Shown: positions 26,004-34,067 of the stretch, piece by piece
Layout of the letters: every line of letters begins with the position of its first letter
Numbering within the stretch: position 1 is the first letter of the stretch
Assembly (NCBI GenBank): GCA_005473895.2
Contig: SRJI02000041.1
Coordinates: 1-44,595, forward strand
DNA: 44,595 nucleotides
From: Carideicomes alvinocaridis
Lineage (GTDB): Bacteria > Pseudomonadota > Alphaproteobacteria > Rhodobacterales > Rhodobacteraceae
Reading direction: 5' to 3'
The notes under the pieces: model-generated
Seen by the model: the letters and a program-made list of their open reading frames with translations, nothing else
What the model was told of the DNA's origin: nothing
Databases searched by the model: none
Program-made: the position numbers and the translations under genes

Positions 26004-26229
26004 CTTCTCCAGCGTGCTTCTTCAAACAAGCCTATCAACGCAGACTTCTCCAATCCAGACGTTCGTGCGCAGCGCTGCATTGGTCGAAGTGGGCTCAAAG
26101 CGGACCCTGGCCAGCAACGACTAAGCCATTCCGCAGGCGCGATCAGCAACACATCTGGCAAGGGGTTTAGTCCCCCCTCCGGCCGTACTTTCAATCGAGC
26201 GACAAGACCCCCGAAGAACACCCCCCCCC
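26004..26229. other. Low-GC gap ending in a nine-C tract
   Basis: 226 bp between the orphan membrane gene and the TetR gene. A minus-strand frame stays open here, but its protein lacks any recognisable pattern and overlaps the membrane gene. The gap ends with nine consecutive C (26221-26229) immediately after the TetR stop codon, a homopolymer prone to slippage or sequencing error. Confidence 0.5.
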
Positions 26230-26856
26230 TCAGGCGGCGTCGGCTTCGGCGAAGTCGATGCGGGGCAGGGGGGCGAGGGGGGCGGTGGCAAGGCGGCGGG
26301 CTTCTTCCACCGGCAGGCCGAGCGAGCGCAGCATCATCTCTGCCGTGTCGCTGCCCGCCTGGCGCCAGGTGGAGCGGCCGTTCAGCACCAGCACGATGGC
26401 CGAGAAGGTCAGCCCGCCCATGGCCGAGGCCAGCGACAGCTCCTGCTCGGGGCGGAAGTCGAAGCGCCCGCAGATCCGACCGTCGCGCAGCTCTTCGGCG
26501 GGCAGGCGGACCCAGAAGCGGCCCAGCCGGCGCTCCACCATGGCATAGCGCGCGAGGAAGCGGCCCCAGTCGGGATCGTCATGCACCCGCTGCACGCAGA
26601 GCCGGATGATCGCCGCCACCCGCTCTGCCGGGTCGCCCATCGGCGCGATGGCCGCCACGAGCGAGGCGCGGAGCTCGTGTTTCACCGTCTCGCACAGCTG
26701 CTCGAACAGCAGGTCGGGCTTGTCGATGTTGTTGTAGATCGTGCCGCGCGACAGACCGGCCTCGCGCGCGATGTCGCTCACCGCGACCTGGGCGCCGTCC
26801 TGGTCGGCCAGGACCCGCAGGGCCGCCTGCAATATGCGGGGGGTGACTCCGTTCAT
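26230..26856 (-). CDS. TetR-family repressor of the liv/ligase operon
   Basis: 208 residues from the ATG at 26854-26856 (MNGVTPRILQAALRVLADQD); a longer frame exists, but this start puts the DNA-binding domain at the usual place. The TetR helix-turn-helix reads VAVSDIAREAGLSRGTIYNN (about 24-43), and the C-terminal ligand domain follows. It is divergent from livH. The intervening promoter contains an 18-bp palindrome between the -35 and -10 boxes, the best operator candidate. TetR proteins of this context often respond to an acyl-CoA or its free acid; here the ligand is unknown. Confidence 0.87.
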   Translation of the reverse strand: MNGVTPRILQAALRVLADQDGAQVAVSDIAREAGLSRGTIYNNIDKPDLLFEQLCETVKHELRASLVAAIAPMGDPAERVAAIIRLCVQRVHDDPDWGRFLARYAMVERRLGRFWVRLPAEELRDGRICGRFDFRPEQELSLASAMGGLTFSAIVLVLNGRSTWRQAGSDTAEMMLRSLGLPVEEARRLATAPLAPLPRIDFAEADAA

Positions 26857-26928
26857 GCTGACCGTTTGCCGCGAATGCGCGCCGAGGTGAAGTGATCGCT
26901 TGCCGAAAAATCGAAGCTCAAAAGCCCA

Positions 26929-26957
26929 TTGACGGAAATTGAACACGCGTGTTTAAT
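26929..26957 (+). promoter_or_regulatory. Promoter of the livH operon with embedded operator
   Basis: The -35 box is TTGACG (26929-26934), the spacer is exactly 17 bp, and the -10 box is TTTAAT (26952-26957). This is the best sigma-70-type match I see in the window. The palindrome TTGAACACGCGTGTTTAA (26939-26956, 8 of 9 pairs) fills the spacer and half of the -10 box, so a bound TetR would block polymerase. An extra GTTCAAT at 26971-26977 is the inverse of the ATTGAAC at 26938-26944. Confidence 0.7.
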
Positions 26958-27094
26958 CTCTGTCAATAGCGTTCAATCCGCCGGGGAGGATGGCGGCGAA
27001 CGCGATAAAGGGTCGGGCCCGAATGCGCCCGATGGGAGGATCGATGATCTACTGCGACGGCGCAGCGCCGCGCACCCGTTCGGCGGTGCGCTGA

Positions 27095-27970
27095 ATGGAG
27101 GTGCTGCAACTACTGATCGGCGGGATCGCCACCGGCTGCATCTACGGGTTGGTCGCGCTGGGCTTCGTGCTCATCTACAAGGCGACCGAGGGCGTCAACT
27201 TTGCCCAAGGCGACATGATGATGTTCGGCGCCTTCCTGGCGCTGGGCTTCGTCAATTCCGGGCATATGGGGCTGCCGTTCCTGCCCGGCGTGCTGCTGGC
27301 CGCGATCGTCATGGGGGGCGTCGGCTACGGCATCGACCGGGTCGTCGTGCGGCAGCTTTTCGGGCAGCCGCAATTCTCGCTGGTGATTCTCACCATCGCG
27401 CTGGGCTTCGTGCTGCGCTTCGTGGCGGGGACGATCTGGGGCTACACGCCGGTGGTGCTGGAGACGCCCTATTCCGGGCGCTCGCTGAGCCTGGGCGGCG
27501 TGATCATCGGCTACGAGGACATCATCACCATCCTCGTGACCGGGGTGCTGACGCTCCTGCTCTGGGCCTTCTTCGCCAAGACGCGGCTGGGGCTGGCGGC
27601 GCAGGCGGCGTCGCAGAACCAGATGGCGGCCTATATCGTGGGCGTGCCGGTGCAGCGGCTGAACTCGATCATCTGGGGGCTGTCGGGCGCCGTGGCGACG
27701 ATCGCGGGCGTGCTTTACGCTTCGAAGGGTGCGATCGATCCCAATATCGGCCTCTTGGGGATCAAGGCCTTTGCGGCGGCGGTGATCGGCGGCTTCGGCT
27801 CCCTTCCGGGCGCGCTGCTGGGCGGCATCCTGATCGGCGTGGTGGAGCCGCTGGCGGCGCGCTACCTGCCCTCGGGCATCAGCCAGATGAGCCCTTACGT
27901 GATCATGCTGGTGGTGCTGGTGACGCGGCCCAACGGGCTTTTCTCGCAAATCCAGGCGAAGAAGGTCTGA
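27095..27970 (+). CDS. livH: Branched-chain-type ABC permease (LivH-like)
   Basis: 291 residues, about eight membrane segments. LivH landmarks: GIATGCIYGLVALGFVLIYK at the N-terminus, EGVNFAQGDMMMFGAFLAL, and late in the protein IKAFAAAVIGGFGSLPGALL. This permease pairs with LivM in the HAAT family of importers, which take up branched-chain amino acids, amides, urea or aromatic acids. It is the first gene after the TetR-controlled promoter, with a 137-bp leader. The adjacent acyl-CoA ligase suggests a carboxylic acid as substrate rather than an amino acid. Confidence 0.92.
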   Translation: MEVLQLLIGGIATGCIYGLVALGFVLIYKATEGVNFAQGDMMMFGAFLALGFVNSGHMGLPFLPGVLLAAIVMGGVGYGIDRVVVRQLFGQPQFSLVILTIALGFVLRFVAGTIWGYTPVVLETPYSGRSLSLGGVIIGYEDIITILVTGVLTLLLWAFFAKTRLGLAAQAASQNQMAAYIVGVPVQRLNSIIWGLSGAVATIAGVLYASKGAIDPNIGLLGIKAFAAAVIGGFGSLPGALLGGILIGVVEPLAARYLPSGISQMSPYVIMLVVLVTRPNGLFSQIQAKKV

Positions 27971-27973
27971 GCC

Positions 27974-29068
27974 ATGCGTTTCGTCTTCAAGACCTCCTAC
28001 GACCGCGACATCGACCTGCACAAGGATGGCTGGTCGCGCGCCCGGATCGCGCTGCTCGTGGTGATCTTCGCGCTGCTGCCCTTCGCTGTGGGCGACTATT
28101 ACCTCGCCGAGGCGGCCAACACCCTGATCTGGGCGCTGGCGGGGATGGGGCTGATGATCCTCGTGGGTCATACCGGGCTGCCCTCGCTGGGGCACGCGGC
28201 CTTTCTCGCCATCGGGGCCTACACGGACGCGGCGCTGATGAACGCGGGCCTCCCGTTCCTGGTGAGCTTCCCGCTCGCCGGGCTGGCGGCGGGGGTCTTC
28301 GGCGCCATCGTGGCGATCCCGGCGGTGCGCATGTCGGGCATCTACCTGGCCATCGCCACCCTCGCGCTTTTCGTCATCGTGGAGGAGATGGTCATCATCC
28401 TCGAGCCGATCACCGGCGGGGTGGGCGGCATCTTTGCCCCCTCGATCGAGATCGCGGGCATCGGCTTCGACCGCTACGCGAACCTCGCCAATTTCTACTG
28501 GCTGGTGCTGGCGATCGTGGTGGCGGTGACCTGGTGCTATGCCAACCTGCTGCGCTCGCCCACGGGGCGGTCGTTCCTGGCCGTGCGCGACAGCGAGGTT
28601 TCGGCCCGGGCGCTCGGCATCAACGTGACGGCCACGCGGGCGCTGTCCTTCGGGCTGTCGGCGGGGGTGACGGGGCTCGCCGGCGGGCTGATGGGACATT
28701 TCATCGGTTTCTTCAACTACGAGGCCTTCTCGATCTTCATCTCCATCAACCTGCTGCTGGTGGTGACCATCGGCGGGCTCGGCTTCATCCAGGGGGCGTT
28801 CTTCGGCGCGATCCTGATCACCGCGGTGCCGCAGCTGCTGGCGATCCTGCGCGACGGGCTGGGGGGCTGGGGCGTCGACATCTCGGCGATCCCGGGGCTC
28901 GACACCGCGATCTTCTCGCTGATCCTGATCGGCTTCATCGTCTACGAGCCGGCGGGACTTTACGGCCGCTACCTCAAGATCAAGGCGTATTTCACGCTCT
29001 TCCCGCTCGCCCGCCGCGACATGTTCCGGCGCAACAAGACCTACGTGAAGACGGAGCGGATGCGATGA
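27974..29068 (+). CDS. livM: Branched-chain-type ABC permease (LivM-like)
   Basis: 364 residues, starting 3 bases after the livH stop. An N-terminal soluble stretch of about 25 residues (FKTSYDRDIDLHKDGWSRAR) precedes about nine or ten membrane segments. LivM motifs include GHTGLPSLGHAAFLAIGAYT, RMSGIYLAIATLAL and SPTGRSFLAVRDSEVSARAL (the ATPase-contact loop). The stop overlaps the livG start as ATGA (29065-29068). It forms the heterodimeric channel with LivH. Confidence 0.92.
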   Translation: MRFVFKTSYDRDIDLHKDGWSRARIALLVVIFALLPFAVGDYYLAEAANTLIWALAGMGLMILVGHTGLPSLGHAAFLAIGAYTDAALMNAGLPFLVSFPLAGLAAGVFGAIVAIPAVRMSGIYLAIATLALFVIVEEMVIILEPITGGVGGIFAPSIEIAGIGFDRYANLANFYWLVLAIVVAVTWCYANLLRSPTGRSFLAVRDSEVSARALGINVTATRALSFGLSAGVTGLAGGLMGHFIGFFNYEAFSIFISINLLLVVTIGGLGFIQGAFFGAILITAVPQLLAILRDGLGGWGVDISAIPGLDTAIFSLILIGFIVYEPAGLYGRYLKIKAYFTLFPLARRDMFRRNKTYVKTERMR

Positions 29069-29841
29069 GCCTGCTGGAGGTCGAGGACCTGGCCATTCAT
29101 TTCGGCGGGGTGAAGGCGGTGGACGGCGTGTCCTTCACCGTGGAGGAGGGCGAGGTGTTCTCCATCATCGGGCCGAACGGCGCAGGGAAATCGACGATCT
29201 TCAACCTGATCTCGCGCTTCTACCGGCCGACGCGGGGGCGCATCCGCTTCGACGGGCAGGACATCACGGGGCTCGCGGCGCACCAGATCGCGCCGCTGGG
29301 CATCGCGCGGACCTTCCAGAACATCGAGCTCTTCGACCATTCCACCGTGCTCGACAACCTGCTGATGGGGCGGCACACGCACCGGCGGACCAATTTCGTG
29401 CAGGACATCCTGTTCCTGCCCAAGGTGCGCCGCGAGGAGCGCGCCCATCGCCAGCGGGTGGAGGAGGTGATCGAGTTCCTGGAGCTGGAGCATTACCGCG
29501 AGAAGATGATCGCGGGGCTGCCCTACGGCGTGCGCAAGGTGGTGGAGATCGGCCGCGCCCTGTCGATCGGGCCCAAGCTCATCCTGCTGGACGAACCGGC
29601 CTCGGGCCTCTCGGTGGAGGAAAGCGAGGAGGTGGCCTTCTGGATCGAGGACATGCGCCGGGACATGGGGCTGACCGTGCTGATGGTGGAGCATGACATG
29701 GGCCTGGTGACGCAGGTCTCGGACCGGGTGCTGGCGGTGGCGAACGGCCAGCCGCTGGCCATGGGGACAGCGGCGGAGGTGCAGGACGACCCGCATGTGA
29801 AGGCCGCCTACCTGGGAACGCCAGAGGAGGACGCGGCATGA
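29065..29841 (+). CDS. livG: Branched-chain-type ABC ATPase (LivG-like)
   Basis: 258 residues. Walker A is GPNGAGKST (about 35-43), and Q-loop context is IARTFQNIELFDHSTVLDN. The signature is LPYGVRKVVEIGRAL, a variant of LSGGQ that I associate with LivG proteins next to acyl-CoA ligases. Walker B is LILLDEPASGLS, and the switch His is in VEHDMGLV. It starts with ATGA overlapping livM. Unlike the usual arrangement, livF does not follow at once: a 274-bp segment with an odd open frame lies between. Confidence 0.92.
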   Translation: MSLLEVEDLAIHFGGVKAVDGVSFTVEEGEVFSIIGPNGAGKSTIFNLISRFYRPTRGRIRFDGQDITGLAAHQIAPLGIARTFQNIELFDHSTVLDNLLMGRHTHRRTNFVQDILFLPKVRREERAHRQRVEEVIEFLELEHYREKMIAGLPYGVRKVVEIGRALSIGPKLILLDEPASGLSVEESEEVAFWIEDMRRDMGLTVLMVEHDMGLVTQVSDRVLAVANGQPLAMGTAAEVQDDPHVKAAYLGTPEEDAA

Positions 29842-30119
29842 CGGCTGGGCTGATCGATCCGACCGGCCGCCGTCCGGCCCTGGAGCTTTGCACGGAGGGA
29901 CGCGCCCGACCCTGGGTGGGCGCATCTCACGGGCGAGGTGTCGCGCCACGGACCCTTAAGCGTGAGCGTCGTGCGGGTTGGAACGTTGCAACATGCGCCC
30001 TCCCGGGGGGATGGTCGGGCGCGGCCCGGTCCTTCGGCCCGTGCCCGGAGGTGGAGATGCGCGGTGCCTTTGGCCTGAGCCTGGCGCGTGTTGCAGGCGG
30101 TACGGAGGCCACGGCATGA
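29838..30119 (+). CDS. Uncertain 93-codon frame between livG and livF
   Basis: A 93-residue open frame whose ATG shares ATGA with the livG stop and whose TGA shares ATGA with the livF start. The product (MTAGLIDPTGRRPALELC) is rich in Arg, Gly, Ala and Trp, has no helix or membrane pattern that I recognise, and matches no family I know. Third codon positions include many T and A, unlike the strongly GC-ending codons of livG and livF, which argues against a conserved protein. The double overlap could be chance, because the livF ATG needs only an in-frame TGA. It may be a coupling spacer or inserted DNA. Confidence 0.3.
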   Translation: MTAGLIDPTGRRPALELCTEGRARPWVGASHGRGVAPRTLKRERRAGWNVATCALPGGWSGAARSFGPCPEVEMRGAFGLSLARVAGGTEATA

Positions 30120-30880
30120 GCGTGCTCGAGGTTCGCAACGTCGAAGCCTTCTACGGCGCGATCATGGCGCTGCGGGGGGTGACGCTCGACGTCGAGGAGG
30201 GAGAGATCGTCACCATCCTCGGGGCCAACGGGGCCGGCAAGACCACCCTGATGAAGACGGTCTCGGGCCTGATGGACCCCGAGAAGGGCCAGATCACCTT
30301 TGACGGCAAGCGCATCGATCATACCGATCCCGACCGCATCGTGCGCATGGGGCTCGCCCATGTGCCCGAGGGGCGCGAGGTCTTTCCATATCTCACGGTA
30401 GAGGAAAACCTGCGCATGGGCGCCTATGCCCGCAAGGGGCGCGATTTCTCCGACGATATCGAGCTGTGCTACGGCTATTTCCCCATCCTGAAGGAGCGGC
30501 GCAACCAGCCGGCGGGGACGCTGTCGGGCGGGCAGCAGCAGATGCTGGCCATCGGCCGCGGCCTCATGGCGCGGCCGCGGCTGATGCTGCTGGACGAGCC
30601 GTCGCTGGGCCTCTCGCCGCTGCTGACGCAGGAGATCTTCGGCATCATCAAGCGGCTCAACGCGGAGCAGGGCGTGACCATGCTGCTGGTGGAGCAGAAC
30701 GCCCACGTGGCGCTTGCCACCGCGCACAAGGGCTTCGTGCTGGAGATGGGGCGCATCGTGATGGCGGGCTCGTCCGAGATGCTGCGCAACTCCCCCGACA
30801 TCCAGGAATTCTACCTCGGCCGCAAGGAAGAGAGCCAGCGCGGCCAGAAACGCTGGAAGAGGCGCAAGACATGGAGATGA
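30116..30880 (+). CDS. livF: Branched-chain-type ABC ATPase (LivF-like)
   Basis: 254 residues from MSVLEVRNVEAFYGAIMALR. Walker A is GANGAGKTT, the signature is LSGGQQQMLAIGRGLMARP, Walker B is LMLLDEPSLGLSPLL, and the switch region is LLVEQNAHVALATAHKGFVL. It partners LivG on the cytoplasmic side of the LivHM channel. The C-terminus carries an unusual basic tail (GQKRWKRRKTWR), created where the frame runs into the ligase start. The ligase ATG at 30871 lies inside the last codons. Confidence 0.92.
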   Translation: MSVLEVRNVEAFYGAIMALRGVTLDVEEGEIVTILGANGAGKTTLMKTVSGLMDPEKGQITFDGKRIDHTDPDRIVRMGLAHVPEGREVFPYLTVEENLRMGAYARKGRDFSDDIELCYGYFPILKERRNQPAGTLSGGQQQMLAIGRGLMARPRLMLLDEPSLGLSPLLTQEIFGIIKRLNAEQGVTMLLVEQNAHVALATAHKGFVLEMGRIVMAGSSEMLRNSPDIQEFYLGRKEESQRGQKRWKRRKTWR

Positions 30881-32718
30881 CCCGCGACGCCTTCCGCACC
30901 GGCCCGTTCGAGATGGATGGCTGCGACACGGTGGTGAAGCTCTGGGCGCTGCGCTGCCGGGAAAAGGCCCGGCAGACGGCCCACCGCTCCAAGGAGCTGG
31001 GGATCTGGCAGGCCTATTCCTGGGCCCATTTCCACGACAGCGCCAAGGCGATCGGGCAGGGGCTCATGGCGCTTGGTCATCGCAAGGGCGAACCGGTGCA
31101 GATCCTCTCCGAGGACCGGCGGGAATGGATTTACTGTGACATCGCAGTGGCGGCCATCGGCGGCATTCCCTCGGGGGTCTACACCACCGACAGCGCCAAC
31201 CAGCTTGCCTACCTGATGAGCGACAGCGGGGCGCGCTTTCTCTTCGTGGAAAACGACGAGCAGCTCGACAAGTACCTGAGCGCCCGCGAGAAGATGGCGC
31301 ATGTGGAAAAGGTCATCGTCTTCGACCGCGAGGGGCTGGCGACGTTTCAGGACGACAAGGTCATGTTCCTCGACGAGCTGATGGAGATCGGCCGGACATG
31401 GGGGCTGGAAAACCCCGACGCCTTCGACCGCGCGCTGGAGGCGGTGCGGCCCGAGGATCCGCGGATGCTGATCTACACGTCGGGGACCACCGGGCCGCCC
31501 AAGGGCGCGATCATCACCCACGCCAACATCATGTACCAGCTCTGCGCCGGGCAGGATGTGTTCGACTATTCCGAGACAGACGAGCTGCTGTGCTTCCTGC
31601 CGCTTTGCCACGTGCTGGAGCGGGTGGCCTCCTGCGAGAACTCCATCGCGTCCGGCTGCACGGTGAACTTTGCCGAAAGCCCCGAGACGGTCTTCGAGAA
31701 CCTGCAGGAGGTGGGGCCGCATACCTTCGCCGGGGTGCCGCGGATCTGGGAAAAGATCGCCAGCCGGGTGACCATCATGCGCTCCGAGGCCGGGTGGTTC
31801 GGGCGCCGCGCGTTCGACCTCGCGCTCGATGCCGGGCTCAAGGTCTACGACCTGCGGCAGGAGGGCAAGCGCCCTGGCCCGGGACTGAGGCTGCGGCACC
31901 GGCTGCTCGACTGGCTGGTGATGCGCAATATCCGCCACATGCTGGGGCTGGCGCGTGCGCGGCGCTGCACCTCGGGCGCGGCCCCCATCTCGCCGGACCT
32001 GCTGCGCTGGTTCTGGGGGCTGGGCGTGCCGCTGATCGAGGGGTACGGCATGACCGAGACCTCGGCCATCGTCTCGGTCAACCAGGTGAGCGAGAACCGC
32101 ACGGGCACCGTCGGCCCGCCGCTGCCGGGGCTGGAGCTGCGCATCGCCGAGGACGGCGAGCTGCTGGTCCGCGGCCCCGCGGTCTTTGCCGGCTACTGGA
32201 AGAAGCCCGAGAAGACGGCCGAAACGATCACGCCGGACGGCTGGCTGCATACCGGGGACCTGGGCCGCATCGACAACCACGGCTGCCTGACCATCACCGG
32301 CCGCGCCAAGGACATCATCATCACCGCCGGCGGCAAGAACATCACCCCGGCCGAGATCGAGTCCCGGCTCAAGTTCAGCCCCTACATCTCGGACGCGGTG
32401 GTGATCGGCGACGGACGCAAGTACCTGACCTGCCTCGTGATGATCGACCAGGAAAACGTCGAGAAATTCGCCCAGGACCACCAGATCCCCTTTGCCGATT
32501 TCGCCTCGCTCACCCGGGCGCCCGAGGTGGTGGCGCTGATCGGCGAGGTGGTGGACCAGGTGAACCGCGATTTCGCGCGGGTGGAGCAGATCAAGGATTT
32601 CCGCCTGATCGACATCCTGCTGACCGCCGAGGACGACGAGTTGACGCCGACCATGAAGCTCAAGCGGAACTTCGTGAACGACCGCCACAAGGGCCTGATC
32701 GACGCCATGTACCAATGA
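30871..32718 (+). CDS. AMP-dependent acyl-CoA ligase, long-chain (FadD/FAA) type
   Basis: 615 residues from the ATG at 30871, 8 bases after GAAGAGG; a second ATG at 30877 overlaps the livF stop as ATGA and is an alternative. ANL-superfamily motifs: LIYTSGTTGPPKGAIITH (P-loop), EGYGMTETSAIVSVNQ, the acid in WLHTGDLGRIDNHG, and ITGRAKDIIITAGGKNITPA with a catalytic lysine near the C-terminus (PTMKLKRNFV). It activates a carboxylic acid to an acyl-AMP and then a CoA thioester. Located in a liv-type uptake operon, it probably traps the imported acid as its CoA ester. Chain length and aromatic or aliphatic nature are undetermined. Confidence 0.9.
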   Translation: MEMTRDAFRTGPFEMDGCDTVVKLWALRCREKARQTAHRSKELGIWQAYSWAHFHDSAKAIGQGLMALGHRKGEPVQILSEDRREWIYCDIAVAAIGGIPSGVYTTDSANQLAYLMSDSGARFLFVENDEQLDKYLSAREKMAHVEKVIVFDREGLATFQDDKVMFLDELMEIGRTWGLENPDAFDRALEAVRPEDPRMLIYTSGTTGPPKGAIITHANIMYQLCAGQDVFDYSETDELLCFLPLCHVLERVASCENSIASGCTVNFAESPETVFENLQEVGPHTFAGVPRIWEKIASRVTIMRSEAGWFGRRAFDLALDAGLKVYDLRQEGKRPGPGLRLRHRLLDWLVMRNIRHMLGLARARRCTSGAAPISPDLLRWFWGLGVPLIEGYGMTETSAIVSVNQVSENRTGTVGPPLPGLELRIAEDGELLVRGPAVFAGYWKKPEKTAETITPDGWLHTGDLGRIDNHGCLTITGRAKDIIITAGGKNITPAEIESRLKFSPYISDAVVIGDGRKYLTCLVMIDQENVEKFAQDHQIPFADFASLTRAPEVVALIGEVVDQVNRDFARVEQIKDFRLIDILLTAEDDELTPTMKLKRNFVNDRHKGLIDAMYQ

Positions 32719-32777
32719 CCCGCCCGGGGAGGGCGGCATGACCGGGCGCGCCCGGTGAACCAAGGGAGGAGATTGAA

Positions 32778-33962
32778 ATGAAATCCTTGAAGACCCTTGC
32801 CGCCCTGGCGGCACTGACATTCGGGGGGGCGGCCGCGGCCCAGACCCCCGGCGTTACCGACGACGAGATCCGCATCGGCGGGGCGCATGACCTCTCGGGC
32901 ATCTTCGCGCCCTTCTCGGTCCCCGCCGTCAAGGCCGCCAACCTCTATTTCGACGAGGTCAACGCCAATGGCGGCGTCCATGGCCGCAAGATCACTTACA
33001 TCGTGGAAGATCACGGCTACCAGGTGCCCAAGGCGGTGCAGGCGGCCAACAAGCTGATCAACCGCGACCAGGTCTTTGCCATGCTGCTGTCGCTCGGCAC
33101 GCCGCACAACCTGGCCATGTTCCAGTTGATGGAGCCCAAGGGCATTCCCAACGTCTCGCCGCTGACCGCCGCGCGGCAGATGAACGAGCCGCCCGCGCCG
33201 TGGAAATTCGCCGGCACCGCCACCTATTACGACGCGACCAAGGCCGCGGCGAAGTACCTGGTGGAAGAGCAGGGCGGATCGACGCTCTGCACGATGTACC
33301 TGCCCACCGACTTCGGCAAGGAGATCGAGGCGGCGCTCAAGGACTTGGCCGACAGCGGCACCGGCACCTATGGCGGCGAGACGACGCACAAGCCGGACGA
33401 GACCGATTTCACCGGCGCGCTCGGCAAGATCAAGGACATGGGCTGTGACGTGGTGGGCCTCGCGCTGGGCGTGGCGCAGCAGATCAACGCGGTGGCCACG
33501 GCGCACAAGCTCGGGATGGAGGACGTCAAGTTCCTCGTCTCCTCCGCCGGGTTCCACACCGTGGTGGCCAAGGGGCTGGCGGCGCAGGGCGTGACCTCGG
33601 GTCTTTATGCCGGCGCCGGCTGGCAGGACATCGAGGCGCGGATGGACACGCCCAAGGTCGCCGAATGGGTCAAGAAGTACAACGAGGCCACGGGCGAGCA
33701 GCTGCCCGGCACCGGCGCCCTGCTGGGCCGGACCGCGGCCGAGATCCTGGTGAAGGGGCTTGAGGCCGCGGGGCCTGACCTGACCCACGAGAGCTTCATC
33801 AAGGGGATGGAAAGCCTCGACTTCGACGATCCGCTCGCCGGCAACCACGTGAAGATGGGCGAGGGCGATCACGTCGCCGCCGAGGATATCTTCGTCTCCG
33901 AGGTGCAGAACGGCACCTGGCAGCTGGTCCAGACGATCGAGGCGGACCAGATGTCGAACTGA
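32778..33962 (+). CDS. Periplasmic binding protein of branched-chain type (LivJ/K-like)
   Basis: 394 residues with a Sec signal peptide, MKSLKTLAALAALTFGGAAA, likely cleaved before QTPGVTDDEIRIGG. A GGGAGGAG ribosome site precedes the ATG. The mature protein is a type 1 periplasmic binding protein: GGAHDLSGIFAPFSVPAVKA, ANLYFDEVNANGGVHGR, and later DFGKEIEAAL and GAGWQDIEARMDTP. These proteins deliver ligand to LivHM. It is the last gene of the TetR-controlled operon, 59 bp after the ligase. Ligand-binding residues differ between subfamilies and do not identify the substrate by eye. Confidence 0.92.
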   Translation: MKSLKTLAALAALTFGGAAAAQTPGVTDDEIRIGGAHDLSGIFAPFSVPAVKAANLYFDEVNANGGVHGRKITYIVEDHGYQVPKAVQAANKLINRDQVFAMLLSLGTPHNLAMFQLMEPKGIPNVSPLTAARQMNEPPAPWKFAGTATYYDATKAAAKYLVEEQGGSTLCTMYLPTDFGKEIEAALKDLADSGTGTYGGETTHKPDETDFTGALGKIKDMGCDVVGLALGVAQQINAVATAHKLGMEDVKFLVSSAGFHTVVAKGLAAQGVTSGLYAGAGWQDIEARMDTPKVAEWVKKYNEATGEQLPGTGALLGRTAAEILVKGLEAAGPDLTHESFIKGMESLDFDDPLAGNHVKMGEGDHVAAEDIFVSEVQNGTWQLVQTIEADQMSN

Positions 33963-33968
33963 TCGACG

Positions 33969-33999
33969 GGGCGGGGCGCGACCTGATCGTGCCCCGCCC
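33969..33999 (+). terminator. Hairpin terminator after the liv-type operon
   Basis: A 12-bp stem with one G-T pair, GGGCGGGGCGCG (33969-33980) against CGTGCCCCGCCC (33988-33999), with a 7-base loop, 7 bases after the stop. GC-rich with no T-run. Confidence 0.55.
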
Positions 34000-34067
34000 G
34001 CGTCTCGGTCATCCCGGGACAGGCGCGCTCCTGCAGAGGCTGCGGGAGCGCGTTGCGTTTCGGGACC

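Noticed and set aside
25907-26221. A 104-codon minus-strand frame in the low-GC gap
   Set aside because: It overlaps the start of the membrane gene in another frame and has no ribosome site or recognisable motif.
26929-29064. Upstream extension of the livG frame through livH and livM, beginning in the promoter
   Set aside because: Out of frame with two clear permease genes and lacking any family resemblance; livG begins at the ATGA overlap at 29065.
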